A stretch of 64,000 nucleotides of DNA, taken from assembly GCA_024400915.1 (NCBI GenBank), contig JAKSLX010000004.1, positions 1-64,000 of the forward strand. Direction: 5' to 3'. Positions within the stretch are counted from its first letter, which is position 1. Every line of letters begins with the position of its first letter. Positions 17,110-26,245 of this stretch are shown here, in pieces. A program made the position numbers and the translations under genes. Source of the DNA: Treponema sp. (GTDB taxonomy: Bacteria; Spirochaetota; Spirochaetia; Treponematales; Treponemataceae). The notes beneath the pieces were generated by a model that was not told the DNA's origin, made no database searches, and saw only the letters and a program-made list of their open reading frames with translations.

Positions 17110-18252
17110 TTAAAGCTTCCTGATTTCTTCCTGAGCAATCTTGTCTTCCGGATCAAGTTCAAGAACAACTTCAAAATATTTTTTTGCTTCTTCAGGCTTA
17201 CCAAGCTTTATGCTGAGGAACCCGAGGTTTGAAATCACCTTTGTGTTTTCGCAGTCCATGGAAAGTGCTTCCTTCAAAGTTTCGTAAGCTTCGGCAGTAT
17301 CACCTGTTTCCATCTGGCAGATTGCAAGTTCGTTCAGTGTATCCGCATTGTCATCCCCGCCTTCACATTCTCTTGCCCTAAGGAAAGCAGCCTTTGCGTC
17401 GGCAAACCTTCCGAGCCTGCGAAGTCCCCATCCCAATAGGAACCAGGCATTCCATACAGCAGGATTGTCCATGAGGAATTTTCTGATCTCCTCAAGTCCC
17501 TTTTCTTCCTGTCCGCTGGAAATGTATTTGTACGCATCGTGGAACCTGTCGCTTTCAAGATTGCGGTTTGAAATCTTGTTTATGATTTCCTGTGCCCTTT
17601 CCTTCTTGTAGATTCCGTTTTCCCCCAGTTCTTCATCAGACTTATCGGAAACCAGTGCCAGGAAACTTTCAAAGCAGGCCTTTGCTTCTCCGTACTCACT
17701 CTTTTTCAAATAGAAAAATCCCGCATTGAAGTAGGCATCAGGAATTTCCTTGTCGCTGTTGAGGACCTTCTTGTAGTAGTTCTGGGCAAGATCATCAAAG
17801 GCATCCGCATCTTCATTGAGGGAATTGCGCCTGAAACTGTCAGCCTTCTGGTCATAGAAAATTGCAAGATTGAGGATGATTGCATAGTCTTCAGGATCGA
17901 TTCCATAGACAGCAAGCCAGATTTCTTCCGCAAGGTCCCATTCTTCGTCATGGGCTTTAAGGATTGCAGCTTCTGCAAGTTCCTTCTTGATATTTGGACG
18001 GATGTCAGTAATAAGTTTTCTGTAGTAAGCAGAATTTTTGTTCTCACGGTCATAGGCAAGAACCGTAAGAATTCCGGAAAGAATCTGCTCTTCCGAAAGC
18101 CTTGCAAAATCTTCCTCTACAGGATCGTCAAGATTCTTTTTCTGAACCGGAAGTTCTATTGAAGCGTCAATTTTCATTGCGGCCGAAGAAAATTTTGCAT
18201 CTGCTGGAATCTTTACAAAATAAATTGAATCCAATGGATTTGCTGAAGACAT
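17110..18252 (-). CDS. TPR-repeat protein
   Basis: 380 residues, no signal peptide. At least five tetratricopeptide repeats are recognisable from about residue 115 on, for example DAYFNAGFFYLKKSEYGEAKACFESFL, AWFLLGWGLRRLGRFADAKAAFLRA, ADTLNELAICQMETGDTAEAYETLKEAL and ISNLGFLSIKLGKPEEAKKYFEVVLELDP. This suggests a cytoplasmic protein-protein scaffold; the partner is unknown. ATG 18252 has GGAAAAA upstream. Confidence 0.85.
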   Translation of the reverse strand: MSSANPLDSIYFVKIPADAKFSSAAMKIDASIELPVQKKNLDDPVEEDFARLSEEQILSGILTVLAYDRENKNSAYYRKLITDIRPNIKKELAEAAILKAHDEEWDLAEEIWLAVYGIDPEDYAIILNLAIFYDQKADSFRRNSLNEDADAFDDLAQNYYKKVLNSDKEIPDAYFNAGFFYLKKSEYGEAKACFESFLALVSDKSDEELGENGIYKKERAQEIINKISNRNLESDRFHDAYKYISSGQEEKGLEEIRKFLMDNPAVWNAWFLLGWGLRRLGRFADAKAAFLRARECEGGDDNADTLNELAICQMETGDTAEAYETLKEALSMDCENTKVISNLGFLSIKLGKPEEAKKYFEVVLELDPEDKIAQEEIRKL

Positions 18253-18326
18253 ACGTTTTTCCTTTTCTGTTAATCGTTAAAAAAATATGGCACCTCTATA
18301 TCAGAGATGCCCGAATTATACAAGTG

Positions 18327-19232
18327 CTATGAGTTTTCAGGAGCCGGTGCAGGTGCTGCAGTTTTTGCAGAATCAGCAACCGGAGTTGCGGCTTCCGGAA
18401 TTTCATCGCCAAACTTATTGTCCAGTTCACTCTTTCGAACAGAAGTAATGTATTTATTGATATGAATCTTATAGGCTAAGCTGATGGATTCTTCCGCAAA
18501 CTTTATGCTTGCAATGATTATATCCTTTCTTCCCTCAATAAAATTGGCACCGACAACAATACCTTTAAGGGTAATTATTTCATGAGGATCTTCAAACTCC
18601 AGCTGGAGCTGAACTTCCTTGTTCAGGAGATACTGGGCAAGTCCCATAAGAACGATTTTTGCACCGCCAAAGGAAAGATCCTGAAGTATGCAGTGACGGG
18701 GAACATTCTGAATGGAAATAACCATTTCCTTCTTTGCAATTCCAAGCCTTCTCATGGAATCCTGATTGATTATGATACGGTCTTCCTTGCGCTTGACTGC
18801 ATTTACATTGGCATCAAGAAGATTTCCTATCATCTGAATGAGGTCATCAGGCGGACGCTGCGTATACTGAAGCTGAACCATTACAAGTTCCGAACTGTTC
18901 ATGTATGGCTGGCAGATTTGAACCCTTGCAGAAACAAAAAAACTCATGAGCTGGCCGTCAGGCTGATAGAAACTGAACCTGAGGCTGACCGGTGCCGGCT
19001 CCTTCTTAGAAAGCACCTGATATGCACCGCTCTTTGTCCCGATGATAATCTTGGCAATGTTAAAGGTAGTGCTGTTTATGATGCAAGGCCACTGCAATCC
19101 ACCGCTCTTGATGTAAATTTGGCGCGGATCCATCTTGAGGGTTCGCATTATTTCTTTTGAGAAGGTGATTTCTGTATCCTTATACTCATCGTAATAACGA
19201 TTAAGGACCTGTGCTGTAACGACAATAGCCAT
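18327..19232 (-). CDS. PilZ-domain protein (probable c-di-GMP receptor)
   Basis: 301 residues. The C-terminal PilZ domain (about 140-265) has RKEDR (RxxxR) and DLSFGGAKI (D-x-S-x-x-G), the two c-di-GMP-binding motifs. The N-terminal domain (about 1-125) resembles the companion domain of spirochaete PilZ proteins. The C-terminus is an Ala/Pro-rich tail. An HD-GYP phosphodiesterase is encoded at 46.7 kb, so c-di-GMP signalling operates in this organism; motility is the usual target but is inferred. Confidence 0.8.
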   Translation of the reverse strand: MAIVVTAQVLNRYYDEYKDTEITFSKEIMRTLKMDPRQIYIKSGGLQWPCIINSTTFNIAKIIIGTKSGAYQVLSKKEPAPVSLRFSFYQPDGQLMSFFVSARVQICQPYMNSSELVMVQLQYTQRPPDDLIQMIGNLLDANVNAVKRKEDRIIINQDSMRRLGIAKKEMVISIQNVPRHCILQDLSFGGAKIVLMGLAQYLLNKEVQLQLEFEDPHEIITLKGIVVGANFIEGRKDIIIASIKFAEESISLAYKIHINKYITSVRKSELDNKFGDEIPEAATPVADSAKTAAPAPAPENS

Positions 19233-19240
19233 AATGTTTA

Positions 19241-19269
19241 ATTTTAATTCATAAAATCCGTTTCGACAA
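19241..19269 (-). promoter_or_regulatory. Promoter of the PilZ gene (predicted leaderless)
   Basis: Reading leftward: TTGTCG (19269-19264), 17 bases, TAAAAT (19246-19241). The -10 ends 8 bases before ATG 19232. No SD is seen. Confidence 0.55.
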
Positions 19270-19378
19270 CATAAATGTAATTTTCTTTCCTTTTAGAACC
19301 TTAAGAAAAACAGCAGATTCCCCCAAAAAAAGCGGAAAATAGGGTAAAAAAATAAATTTAAAAATTTACTGAATTTTA

Positions 19379-19407
19379 TTGACTTTTAAGTGCATAAAGG
19401 GGATAGT
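19379..19407 (+). promoter_or_regulatory. Promoter of the pot operon
   Basis: TTGACT (19379-19384), 17 bases, GATAGT (19402-19407). This gives a leader of about 35 bases carrying AGGAG at 19434-19438 before GTG 19449. Confidence 0.6.
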
Positions 19408-19448
19408 AACAAAAAATACCAACATTATATTAGAGGAGTTGTACTGCA

Positions 19449-20639
19449 GTGAACGGAAGTACAGTTTCTATTGACCATGTGTCAAAGCACTTTGGATCTT
19501 TCCATGCGCTTGATGACGTTAATTTTACAATTAAGCAGGGTGAATTCTTTTCACTTCTCGGACCATCAGGCTGCGGCAAGACTACACTCCTCCGCATAAT
19601 CGCAGGATTTGAATTTCCTGACGATGGAGCAGTTCTGTTTGACGACAAGGACATTGTCCCACTGCCAGCAAACAAGAGACCATCTAACACAGTATTCCAG
19701 AGCTACGCACTATTCCCACATCTTTCAGTGTATGAAAACGTCGCCTTTCCATTGAGACTCCAGAAGGTAGACAAAAAGGAAATCGACAGAAAGGTGCGTG
19801 AATACCTTCACCTTGTTCAGCTTGACCAGCACATGTTCAAGAAGCCAAACCAGCTTTCGGGTGGTCAGCGTCAGCGCGTTGCCATTGCCCGTGCCCTCAT
19901 CAACGAGCCAAAGGTTCTTCTCTTGGATGAGCCTCTTTCTGCCCTTGATGCAAAGCTCCGTGCAAGTCTTCTCCTTGACCTTGATGCACTCCATGACAAG
20001 ATTGGTATCACATTCATCTATGTAACTCACGACCAGAGCGAAGCCCTCGCAGTTTCCGACAGGATTGCTGTCATGAATCAGGGAAAGGTTCTTCAGGTTG
20101 GAACTCCTTTTGAAATTTACGAAAGTCCAGCAACTCAGTTCGTAGCACAGTTCATCGGTGAAACAAACCTATTTGAAGCTACAGTTGCAGAATGTGTTCC
20201 ATATAAAAACGAAAACGGCATGGAAGAATTCATGTGCACCTGTTCGGTTCCAGAACTTGGCAAGCAGACTCCTCTTCCAACAGACTCTGCAGAAATGGCA
20301 GCCGGCGACAAGTACATGATGGTTACTGATTACGACCACACTGAGCCAGGTCAGAAAGTTGCCTTTACAATTCGTCCTGAAAAAATCAGAATCACTACAG
20401 ATATTCCGGATGTTCATGGAAGAAAAGACATCAACGTATTCAAGGGAATCGTTGAAGAACCTGTATACACGGGATTCCAGTCAAAATTCTATGTTCGACT
20501 TGAAAACGGAGCTGTGCTTAAGGTTTACCAGCAGCACAGGAACTTCCTTGATGACGGTCCTTCAATTGCATGGAAGGACACAGTTTATGTTTCATGGTCT
20601 GCAGAAGACGGATATATTGTAGAGGATATTGAGAAATAA
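19449..20639 (+). CDS. potA: Spermidine/putrescine ABC importer, ATP-binding subunit
   Basis: 396 residues from GTG 19449. Walker A GPSGCGKTT (residue ~38), Q-loop FQSYALFPHLSV, signature LSGGQRQRVAIARAL, Walker B VLLLDEPLSALD and H-loop VTHDQSEAL are all present. A C-terminal TOBE-type regulatory domain follows (about 240-395). It drives polyamine uptake with the PotBC permeases and PotD. Its stop overlaps the potB start by one base. Confidence 0.93.
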   Translation: MNGSTVSIDHVSKHFGSFHALDDVNFTIKQGEFFSLLGPSGCGKTTLLRIIAGFEFPDDGAVLFDDKDIVPLPANKRPSNTVFQSYALFPHLSVYENVAFPLRLQKVDKKEIDRKVREYLHLVQLDQHMFKKPNQLSGGQRQRVAIARALINEPKVLLLDEPLSALDAKLRASLLLDLDALHDKIGITFIYVTHDQSEALAVSDRIAVMNQGKVLQVGTPFEIYESPATQFVAQFIGETNLFEATVAECVPYKNENGMEEFMCTCSVPELGKQTPLPTDSAEMAAGDKYMMVTDYDHTEPGQKVAFTIRPEKIRITTDIPDVHGRKDINVFKGIVEEPVYTGFQSKFYVRLENGAVLKVYQQHRNFLDDGPSIAWKDTVYVSWSAEDGYIVEDIEK

Positions 20640-21640
20640 TGGATAAGAATCAGAGCGCAGACCTCAAGATTGCGTCTGCAGCATACAGCCACAAATTCAA
20701 GAAAGCAAACCCTGGTCCTGCCTATGCGTGGCCTATGGGCGTATGGTTTTCAGTATTCTTCATCGTCCCCCTCGTAATCATCGTTGCATATTCCTTCATG
20801 AAGCGTGATGTTTACGGCGGTGTAGTTCCTGAATTTTCCCTCAAGGCATACCAGCAGATGCTGTCCCCTGCCTACGGAATGATTTTCCTCAGGACCCTAT
20901 GGATTACAGTGCTTTCAACCTTCATCACCATCGTAATAGCCCTTCCCTGCGGCTATGCCATGGCAAGAAGCAAGCACCAGACGCTCCTTCTGATTCTTGT
21001 AATCGTTCCTTTCCTTACAAACAGCCTTATCCGCATTTTTGCATGGATTACCATTCTTGGTGACAACGGAATTTTAAACCAGATTCTTGCAGGATTCTTC
21101 AACCTGTGGCAGAAGATTACAGGCGGCAATGCAGAATTCGTTCCCCACAAATTCATGTTCACAAAGGGAGCCGTTATTCTTGTAAGCATCTACATGTATT
21201 TACCTTATGCAATCCTCCCTGTTTTTACTGCAGTGGATCGCTTTGACTTTACACTTCTTGAAGCTGCAAGAGACCTTGGTGCAACAAAACCACAGTCAAT
21301 GATGAAGGTTCTTGTTCCTGGCATCAAGAGCGGTATTTTGAGCGCAATCATTTTTACATTCATTCCGATTTTCGGTACATATACAGTTCCTCAGCTTGTT
21401 GGTGGAAAAGACAGCTACATGCTCGGCAACATCATCGTTGATCAGGTACAGAAGGTACGCAACTGGCCTTTGGCATCTGCATTCAGCCTTGTAATCACAC
21501 TCATCTCTATGGCAGGAGTTCTCCTTATGCTTTCAACAGGAAAGAAGGAAGCTCAGCTCAACAAAAAGTCAACAAAGGAAGACACAACGACTTCCATTGC
21601 TGATGCCATTTCAAGCGCAAAAATCGGAGATGCAAAATGA
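20639..21640 (+). CDS. potB: Spermidine/putrescine ABC importer, permease subunit
   Basis: 333 residues, about six membrane helices starting near residue 32 (WPMGVWFSVFFIVPLVIIVAYSF). The EAA loop reads LLEAARDLGATKPQSMMKVLVPGIKSG, the contact site for PotA. The extended hydrophilic C-terminus (about 295-333) is longer than usual. Overlaps potA by one base and potC by four. Confidence 0.9.
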   Translation: MDKNQSADLKIASAAYSHKFKKANPGPAYAWPMGVWFSVFFIVPLVIIVAYSFMKRDVYGGVVPEFSLKAYQQMLSPAYGMIFLRTLWITVLSTFITIVIALPCGYAMARSKHQTLLLILVIVPFLTNSLIRIFAWITILGDNGILNQILAGFFNLWQKITGGNAEFVPHKFMFTKGAVILVSIYMYLPYAILPVFTAVDRFDFTLLEAARDLGATKPQSMMKVLVPGIKSGILSAIIFTFIPIFGTYTVPQLVGGKDSYMLGNIIVDQVQKVRNWPLASAFSLVITLISMAGVLLMLSTGKKEAQLNKKSTKEDTTTSIADAISSAKIGDAK

Positions 21641-22512
21641 AAAACCCAGCATTGTCCCTTTACAACAAGGTATTCAAGAAAACACCTACTTCGGAAAATG
21701 CAAGGCACGCAAAACGCGGCTGGAAAAAACGCGGTGCTCCATTCAGCTTTTCAAACACAGTGCTTGCAGTATCTTTGCTTTTCCTTTTCCTTCCACTTTT
21801 CGTAATCGTGTTCTTTTCGTTCAACAGCGCAAAGGATACTAACTGGGCGGGATTTTCTTTCATCTGGTATGAAAAGCTCATCTTCTCATCAAAACCTCTT
21901 TGGCAGGCTCTGATGAACAGCCTCATAGTTGCAATCACTTCAGGTATTGTCGCAACGATACTTGGCACTCTCGCTTCAATTGGAGTCAGCTGGTACAAGT
22001 TCATGGGCAAATCATACATACAGACCGTAAGTTTTCTTCCAATGGTTCTTCCAGAAGTAATCATGGGTATCTCGCTCCTCATTTTCTTTAGCGGAGTCAA
22101 GATGTCATTGGGACTCTTTACGATTTTCATTGCACATACGACATTCTGTCTTCCATTCGTTTACCTTATGGTAAGTGCCCGCGTTGATGAATTCGACTAT
22201 TCCATCATCGAAGCAAGCCACGACCTTGGGGCAAATGAAGTTCAGACCTTGTGGAAGGTGATCATCCCTGCAATCATGCCTGGAATCATTTCGGGATTCA
22301 TGATGTCCGTTACAATGTCTCTGGAAGACTATGTAATCACAGCCCTTGTTTCAGGACCTGGAAGTTCAACACTTCCTCTCTATGTTTATTCCATGATTCG
22401 TTTTGGAGTAAGCCCTGTAATCAATGCCCTTTCCTTTGTTCTTATCCTTATCATTACTGCCATTGCGGTAATCCTTAAGAACAGACTCAAGAGCTTTGCC
22501 GCAGCACATTAA
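21637..22512 (+). CDS. potC: Spermidine/putrescine ABC importer, permease subunit
   Basis: 291 residues. A basic N-terminal tail (about 1-30) is followed by six membrane helices. The EAA loop is IIEASHDLGANEVQTLWKVIIP. It pairs with PotB to form the inner-membrane channel. The four-base overlap with potB indicates coupled translation. Confidence 0.9.
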   Translation: MKNPALSLYNKVFKKTPTSENARHAKRGWKKRGAPFSFSNTVLAVSLLFLFLPLFVIVFFSFNSAKDTNWAGFSFIWYEKLIFSSKPLWQALMNSLIVAITSGIVATILGTLASIGVSWYKFMGKSYIQTVSFLPMVLPEVIMGISLLIFFSGVKMSLGLFTIFIAHTTFCLPFVYLMVSARVDEFDYSIIEASHDLGANEVQTLWKVIIPAIMPGIISGFMMSVTMSLEDYVITALVSGPGSSTLPLYVYSMIRFGVSPVINALSFVLILIITAIAVILKNRLKSFAAAH

Positions 22513-22517
22513 GCAAC

Positions 22518-22553
22518 AATTCATAATTCATAATTATTAGTAATTGTGAATTA
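22518..22553. repeat. AT-rich repeat (ATTCATAATTA type) between potC and potD
   Basis: Contains CAATTCATAATTCATAATTATTAG and then TAATTGTGAATTA, giving a small inverted repeat of the same type as at 1816-1925 and 41671-41746. It could moderate expression between potC and potD. Confidence 0.55.
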
Positions 22554-22569
22554 AAAAAAGGATATTGAG

Positions 22570-23619
22570 ATGAAAAAGATTTTTAAGAATTTGGCATTTG
22601 CACTTTTATCAGCTGCATCGTTTTTTGGACTTGCCTCATGCGGTGAGGAAAGCAACGAACTTTACATCTACAACTGGACCTACTACACTCCTGATGAAGT
22701 CCTCCGTGACTTTGAAAAGGAATTCAACTGCAAGGTAAAGGTTGACTACTACGCTTCAAACGAAGAAATGTATGCAAAGCTTCGCGCTGGTGCAAAGGGA
22801 TATGATATTGTAGTTCCATCACAGGACTACTGTTCCATCATGATAGAACAGGGAATGTTCCAGCCTCTTGACCAGTCAAAGATGACAAACAAGAACCACA
22901 TCAATCCTCTCTGCTTCAAGATGGCAACATACGATTCAGAAATGAACTACTGCGTTCCATACTATCTTGGAATGGCTGGTATTTCCGTAAACAAGACAAA
23001 GGCCCCTGCAAACTACGAACGCACATGGAACATTTTCTCGGACAAGAATTTTGCAGGACACGCAACAATGATGGACGACATGCGCGAAGTAATGGGCGAC
23101 GCACTTGCAACACTCGGCTACAACATCAACTCAATCGATGACGGAGAACTTGCAAAGGCAAAGGATCACATCCTGAACAATTGGAAGCCTAACCTTGTAA
23201 AGTTTGACGCAGAAGGTTTCGGAAAATCATTTGCATCAGGAGACTTCTGGCTCTGTCAGGGATATGCAGAAGTAGTATTCGGCGAAGTTTCAGAAGACAA
23301 ATGGGATGAAACAATCGACTTCTTTATTCCAGAAGAAGGTGGACCTTCCTACATGGACAGCATGTGTATCCTTAAGGATTCAAAGCATGCAGCCCTCGCA
23401 AACGAATTCGTAAACTACATCCATAGACCAGAAGTCTATGCAAAGTTCCTAGACGCATTCCACTTCCCATGTTTTGTGAATCCAGATGCCGAACAGTACA
23501 TCACAACAAAGCCAATGTACAAGGCAGAAATGATGAACAACGGCGTACTCAAGGAAGACATTGGAGAAAACCTTGACAAGTACAACAACCTGTGGCAGGA
23601 AATCCGTTTCGCAGAGTAA
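22570..23619 (+). CDS. potD: Spermidine/putrescine-binding lipoprotein
   Basis: 349 residues. Signal peptide with lipobox LASC (Cys ~25). The mature protein follows the PotD/PotF type-II binding-protein fold: LYIYNWTYYTPDEVLRDFEKEF, KLRAGAKGYDIVVPSQDYC, MNYCVPYYLGMAGISVNK, DMREVMGDALATLGY, FWLCQGYAEVVFGE. The acidic and aromatic polyamine-contact residues are plausible. It captures polyamines for PotABC. Last gene of the operon, with a strong terminator. Confidence 0.92.
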   Translation: MKKIFKNLAFALLSAASFFGLASCGEESNELYIYNWTYYTPDEVLRDFEKEFNCKVKVDYYASNEEMYAKLRAGAKGYDIVVPSQDYCSIMIEQGMFQPLDQSKMTNKNHINPLCFKMATYDSEMNYCVPYYLGMAGISVNKTKAPANYERTWNIFSDKNFAGHATMMDDMREVMGDALATLGYNINSIDDGELAKAKDHILNNWKPNLVKFDAEGFGKSFASGDFWLCQGYAEVVFGEVSEDKWDETIDFFIPEEGGPSYMDSMCILKDSKHAALANEFVNYIHRPEVYAKFLDAFHFPCFVNPDAEQYITTKPMYKAEMMNNGVLKEDIGENLDKYNNLWQEIRFAE

Positions 23620-23638
23620 CATTCGCTGAACAAGCATA

Positions 23639-23698
23639 AAAAAGCCGGCAGCTGTTTTGGGCACAATTAGAATCCAAGACGACTGCCGGCTTTTTTTT
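23639..23698 (+). terminator. Intrinsic terminator of the pot operon
   Basis: AAAAAGCCGGCAG and CTGCCGGCTTTTT form a 13-bp stem with a long internal loop, followed by further T. The symmetric A/T flanks may also serve the convergent gene at 23711. Confidence 0.85.
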
Positions 23699-23710
23699 AC
23701 ACGAGGACTG

Positions 23711-24730
23711 TCAGAATCCAACGCTGACTGAAAGAACCCACTTGCCGGTCAAGTCGTTAAAATCATTCATGCTTGTCCAGGAATATTCGCGGTAAAAACC
23801 TGTCTGAATGCGGACATAAGTACTCGTTGACTCAAGAAGAGCAGCACCAAACCTCAGGACATTGTTGGTCACTGTTGACCTGTAGGCATCAATTTCATTG
23901 GATTCATTGTAAAAGGCGTTGTATTTTACCAGACGGAAGAATTCATAATTTACTACAATGGCAAAAAGCTCGTAAAAATCCCAGTGGCATTTTACACTAA
24001 GGATTCCCGTATTGAAGCATCCGTTTGAAATATTCTGTTCCGGATAAGATTCATAATTCACATACCCATAATGATGGGAAATCGTGTTGCCTAAATAATA
24101 GAAAGGTACGAAAGTATTGTCTGTCCTGAAATTAAGCCATGAAGTAATCGGAAATTTGTAGTTGAAATCAATGCAAGGGCCTATCAAATAGTATTTCTGT
24201 TTTTCAAATGAATAGCAGACTCCAAAATATTTGTCATCGACCTGCATGTCCTCCCCATAGGCAGAACCCGGAAAAATTGCATCACCGGTTACGAGCGTAT
24301 CAATATATTCCATGGCAACCCCAAGGCTTAGGGAAAAATACTTGTTGCTGCCCGGATCCAGAAAATACTTTTTATAGGGAAAAACCTTAAGGAAGTAATC
24401 CGTTGAATCGGAAGTATATTTGTAGGATTCACCAGCATCATTCCTCGATTCCGAAATTGACAGGTCATCACCTTTTTCAAAATAAATCTGGCTGGAGAAA
24501 CTGGGGGTCCATTTGTATTCAAGAGAACCAAAGGTTTTTGAACCGTTGTTGATGGTAGGCTCGCAGCCAATGTTGATGTAGTAAGGACCGTTAACTATGA
24601 AATCCAAAACAGAAGAAACAAATCCTTTTTCTTCAACTGCAGCAGATTCAGAAGGTTCCGGATTTTTTTCCTGAGCGTAAATGGGAGACAAAAGAATCAT
24701 GGCGCAGAAAGCCACAATGAGTTTCTTCAT
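23711..24730 (-). CDS. Probable outer-membrane beta-barrel protein
   Basis: 339 residues. Signal peptide (about 1-19, LLSPIYA) precedes a body of alternating aromatic-rich strands, for example YYINIGCEP, FSSQIYFEK, YFSLSLGVAMEYID and YVRIQTGFYREYSW. It ends in VLSVSVGF, a C-terminal Phe pattern typical of barrels inserted by BamA. No specific family recognised, and no neighbour suggests a substrate. Confidence 0.6.
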   Translation of the reverse strand: MKKLIVAFCAMILLSPIYAQEKNPEPSESAAVEEKGFVSSVLDFIVNGPYYINIGCEPTINNGSKTFGSLEYKWTPSFSSQIYFEKGDDLSISESRNDAGESYKYTSDSTDYFLKVFPYKKYFLDPGSNKYFSLSLGVAMEYIDTLVTGDAIFPGSAYGEDMQVDDKYFGVCYSFEKQKYYLIGPCIDFNYKFPITSWLNFRTDNTFVPFYYLGNTISHHYGYVNYESYPEQNISNGCFNTGILSVKCHWDFYELFAIVVNYEFFRLVKYNAFYNESNEIDAYRSTVTNNVLRFGAALLESTSTYVRIQTGFYREYSWTSMNDFNDLTGKWVLSVSVGF

Positions 24731-24738
24731 ATAAGAAA

Positions 24739-24766
24739 ATTATAATTTGAATTCCGTAAAAAGCAA
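24739..24766 (-). promoter_or_regulatory. Promoter of the outer-membrane protein gene (predicted leaderless)
   Basis: Reading leftward: TTGCTT (24766-24761), 16 bases, TATAAT (24744-24739). The -10 ends 8 bases before ATG 24730, and no SD is present. Confidence 0.6.
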
Positions 24767-24823
24767 CGGGGATTTTTTAATGTTTATCCGAAACCAACGA
24801 CCCCACGCGAATCATAGGGAATA

Positions 24824-24853
24824 ATGACAAGGCAGGGGAATTTGATATATAAT
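24824..24853 (+). promoter_or_regulatory. aroA promoter (predicted leaderless, decides the start)
   Basis: ATGACA (24824-24829), 18 bases, TATAAT (24848-24853). The -10 overlaps an upstream ATG at 24852, so that codon cannot be on the mRNA. The next ATG, 24861, is 7 bases downstream of the box, at the expected transcription start. Confidence 0.6.
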
Positions 24854-24860
24854 GCCACCC

Positions 24861-26234
24861 ATGAAAATCAACGCATTCAAGAACAAGCTTTCCGGACACA
24901 TTCAGGTACCGGGATCAAAATCACATACAATCAGAGCCCTTCTTCTTGCATCCCTTGCAGAAGGAACTTCTCACATCAGCAACCCTCTTCCAAGCGCAGA
25001 CTGCCTCAGTACAAGCAAGGCAATACCTCTCATCGGAGCGGAGCTTGAAAACGATCTTGCAACAATGGAAAACGACAAGGTATGGACAGTAAAGGGAGCA
25101 GGCAACAAGGTACACCTTCCGACAAATGTAATAGATGTTGGAAACAGCGGTTCCCTCCTCTACTTTCTTTCTCCAATTGCCGCAACATTTGAAGGCTGGA
25201 GCATTTTTACAGGGGACGAAAGCATAAGAAAGCGCCCTGTTGCCCATGTTGTCGATGTCTTGAATCAGCTTGGTGCAGAAGCCCACATTTCTCAGCCTGG
25301 AGCAACAACATGCCCTATGCTCATCAAGGGACCTATCGACTGCAAAGCAAAAGTCGTTACAGACGGCGCAGTTTCAAGCCAGTACATATCAGGCCTCATG
25401 ATGTCTGCCATCAGAATGAACGGAACCCTTAAAATTGAATTGAGCGACCCAAAGGAAACACCATACCTTACAATGACACAGAAATGGCTTGAACAGGTTG
25501 GAGTAAACTGCAGGATCAGCGAGGACTTCAAGCACATTGAAGTAGACGGCCCTGTAAACCTCAAGGCATTCGACACTACGATTCCAAGCGACTGGGAAGC
25601 TGTTGCATTTCCTTTAATGGCAGGACTCATCACCGACAGTGAAATAACAATCGACAACATCGACATAGGCGGAACCCAGGGAGACGACGCAATTGTTGAC
25701 ATCCTTCAGTCTGTAGGCGGAGACATTACAGTAGATAGGGAAAAGAAGTGTCTTGTTGTCCGCGGAGGGAAACGCCTTACAACAGAAAATCTGCCAGGCA
25801 AGGAACTCCATGTAAAGATTTCAGGATTCCCTGATGCAATCTGCGCATTGGCAGCGACAGCATGTTTCATCGAAGGAACAACAGTAATCGAAGATGCAGA
25901 AGTTTGCCGCAGAAAAGAAACTGACAGAATCAAAGTTTTAAAGAGTGAACTTGAAAAGCTTGGCGCAGTGGTAGAGGAAGGTCCTGACTATATGATCATC
26001 CACGGTCACAGTCCTATGAATGCAGACAGAACAAAGAACCCTGAATTCAAGATGCACGGCGGTGAAGTTGATTCATACCTTGACCACAGAATAGCAATGA
26101 GCATGGCCTGTCTTGGACTTGGACTTGCAGATGGCGAGACAGTCACGATAAAGGATGCAGAATGCTGCAGCGTAAGCTTCCCGCATTTCTTTGATGTAAT
26201 GAATCAGATTGGAGCAGGTTTCAAAGAAGCCTAG
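24861..26234 (+). CDS. aroA: 3-phosphoshikimate 1-carboxyvinyltransferase (EPSP synthase)
   Basis: Joins shikimate-3-phosphate and PEP in aromatic amino-acid synthesis. 457 residues from ATG 24861; the ATG three codons earlier overlaps the -10 box. Signatures are VPGSKSHTIRALLLASLAEG (N-terminal Lys-Ser), VGNSGSLLYFLSPI (the usual N-A-G-T position reads N-S-G-S), DGAVSSQYISGLMMSA, CRRKETDRIKVLKSEL and DSYLDHRIAMSMACLGL. No other shikimate genes lie nearby. Confidence 0.93.
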   Translation: MKINAFKNKLSGHIQVPGSKSHTIRALLLASLAEGTSHISNPLPSADCLSTSKAIPLIGAELENDLATMENDKVWTVKGAGNKVHLPTNVIDVGNSGSLLYFLSPIAATFEGWSIFTGDESIRKRPVAHVVDVLNQLGAEAHISQPGATTCPMLIKGPIDCKAKVVTDGAVSSQYISGLMMSAIRMNGTLKIELSDPKETPYLTMTQKWLEQVGVNCRISEDFKHIEVDGPVNLKAFDTTIPSDWEAVAFPLMAGLITDSEITIDNIDIGGTQGDDAIVDILQSVGGDITVDREKKCLVVRGGKRLTTENLPGKELHVKISGFPDAICALAATACFIEGTTVIEDAEVCRRKETDRIKVLKSELEKLGAVVEEGPDYMIIHGHSPMNADRTKNPEFKMHGGEVDSYLDHRIAMSMACLGLGLADGETVTIKDAECCSVSFPHFFDVMNQIGAGFKEA

Positions 26235-26245
26235 GAAAGGCAAGC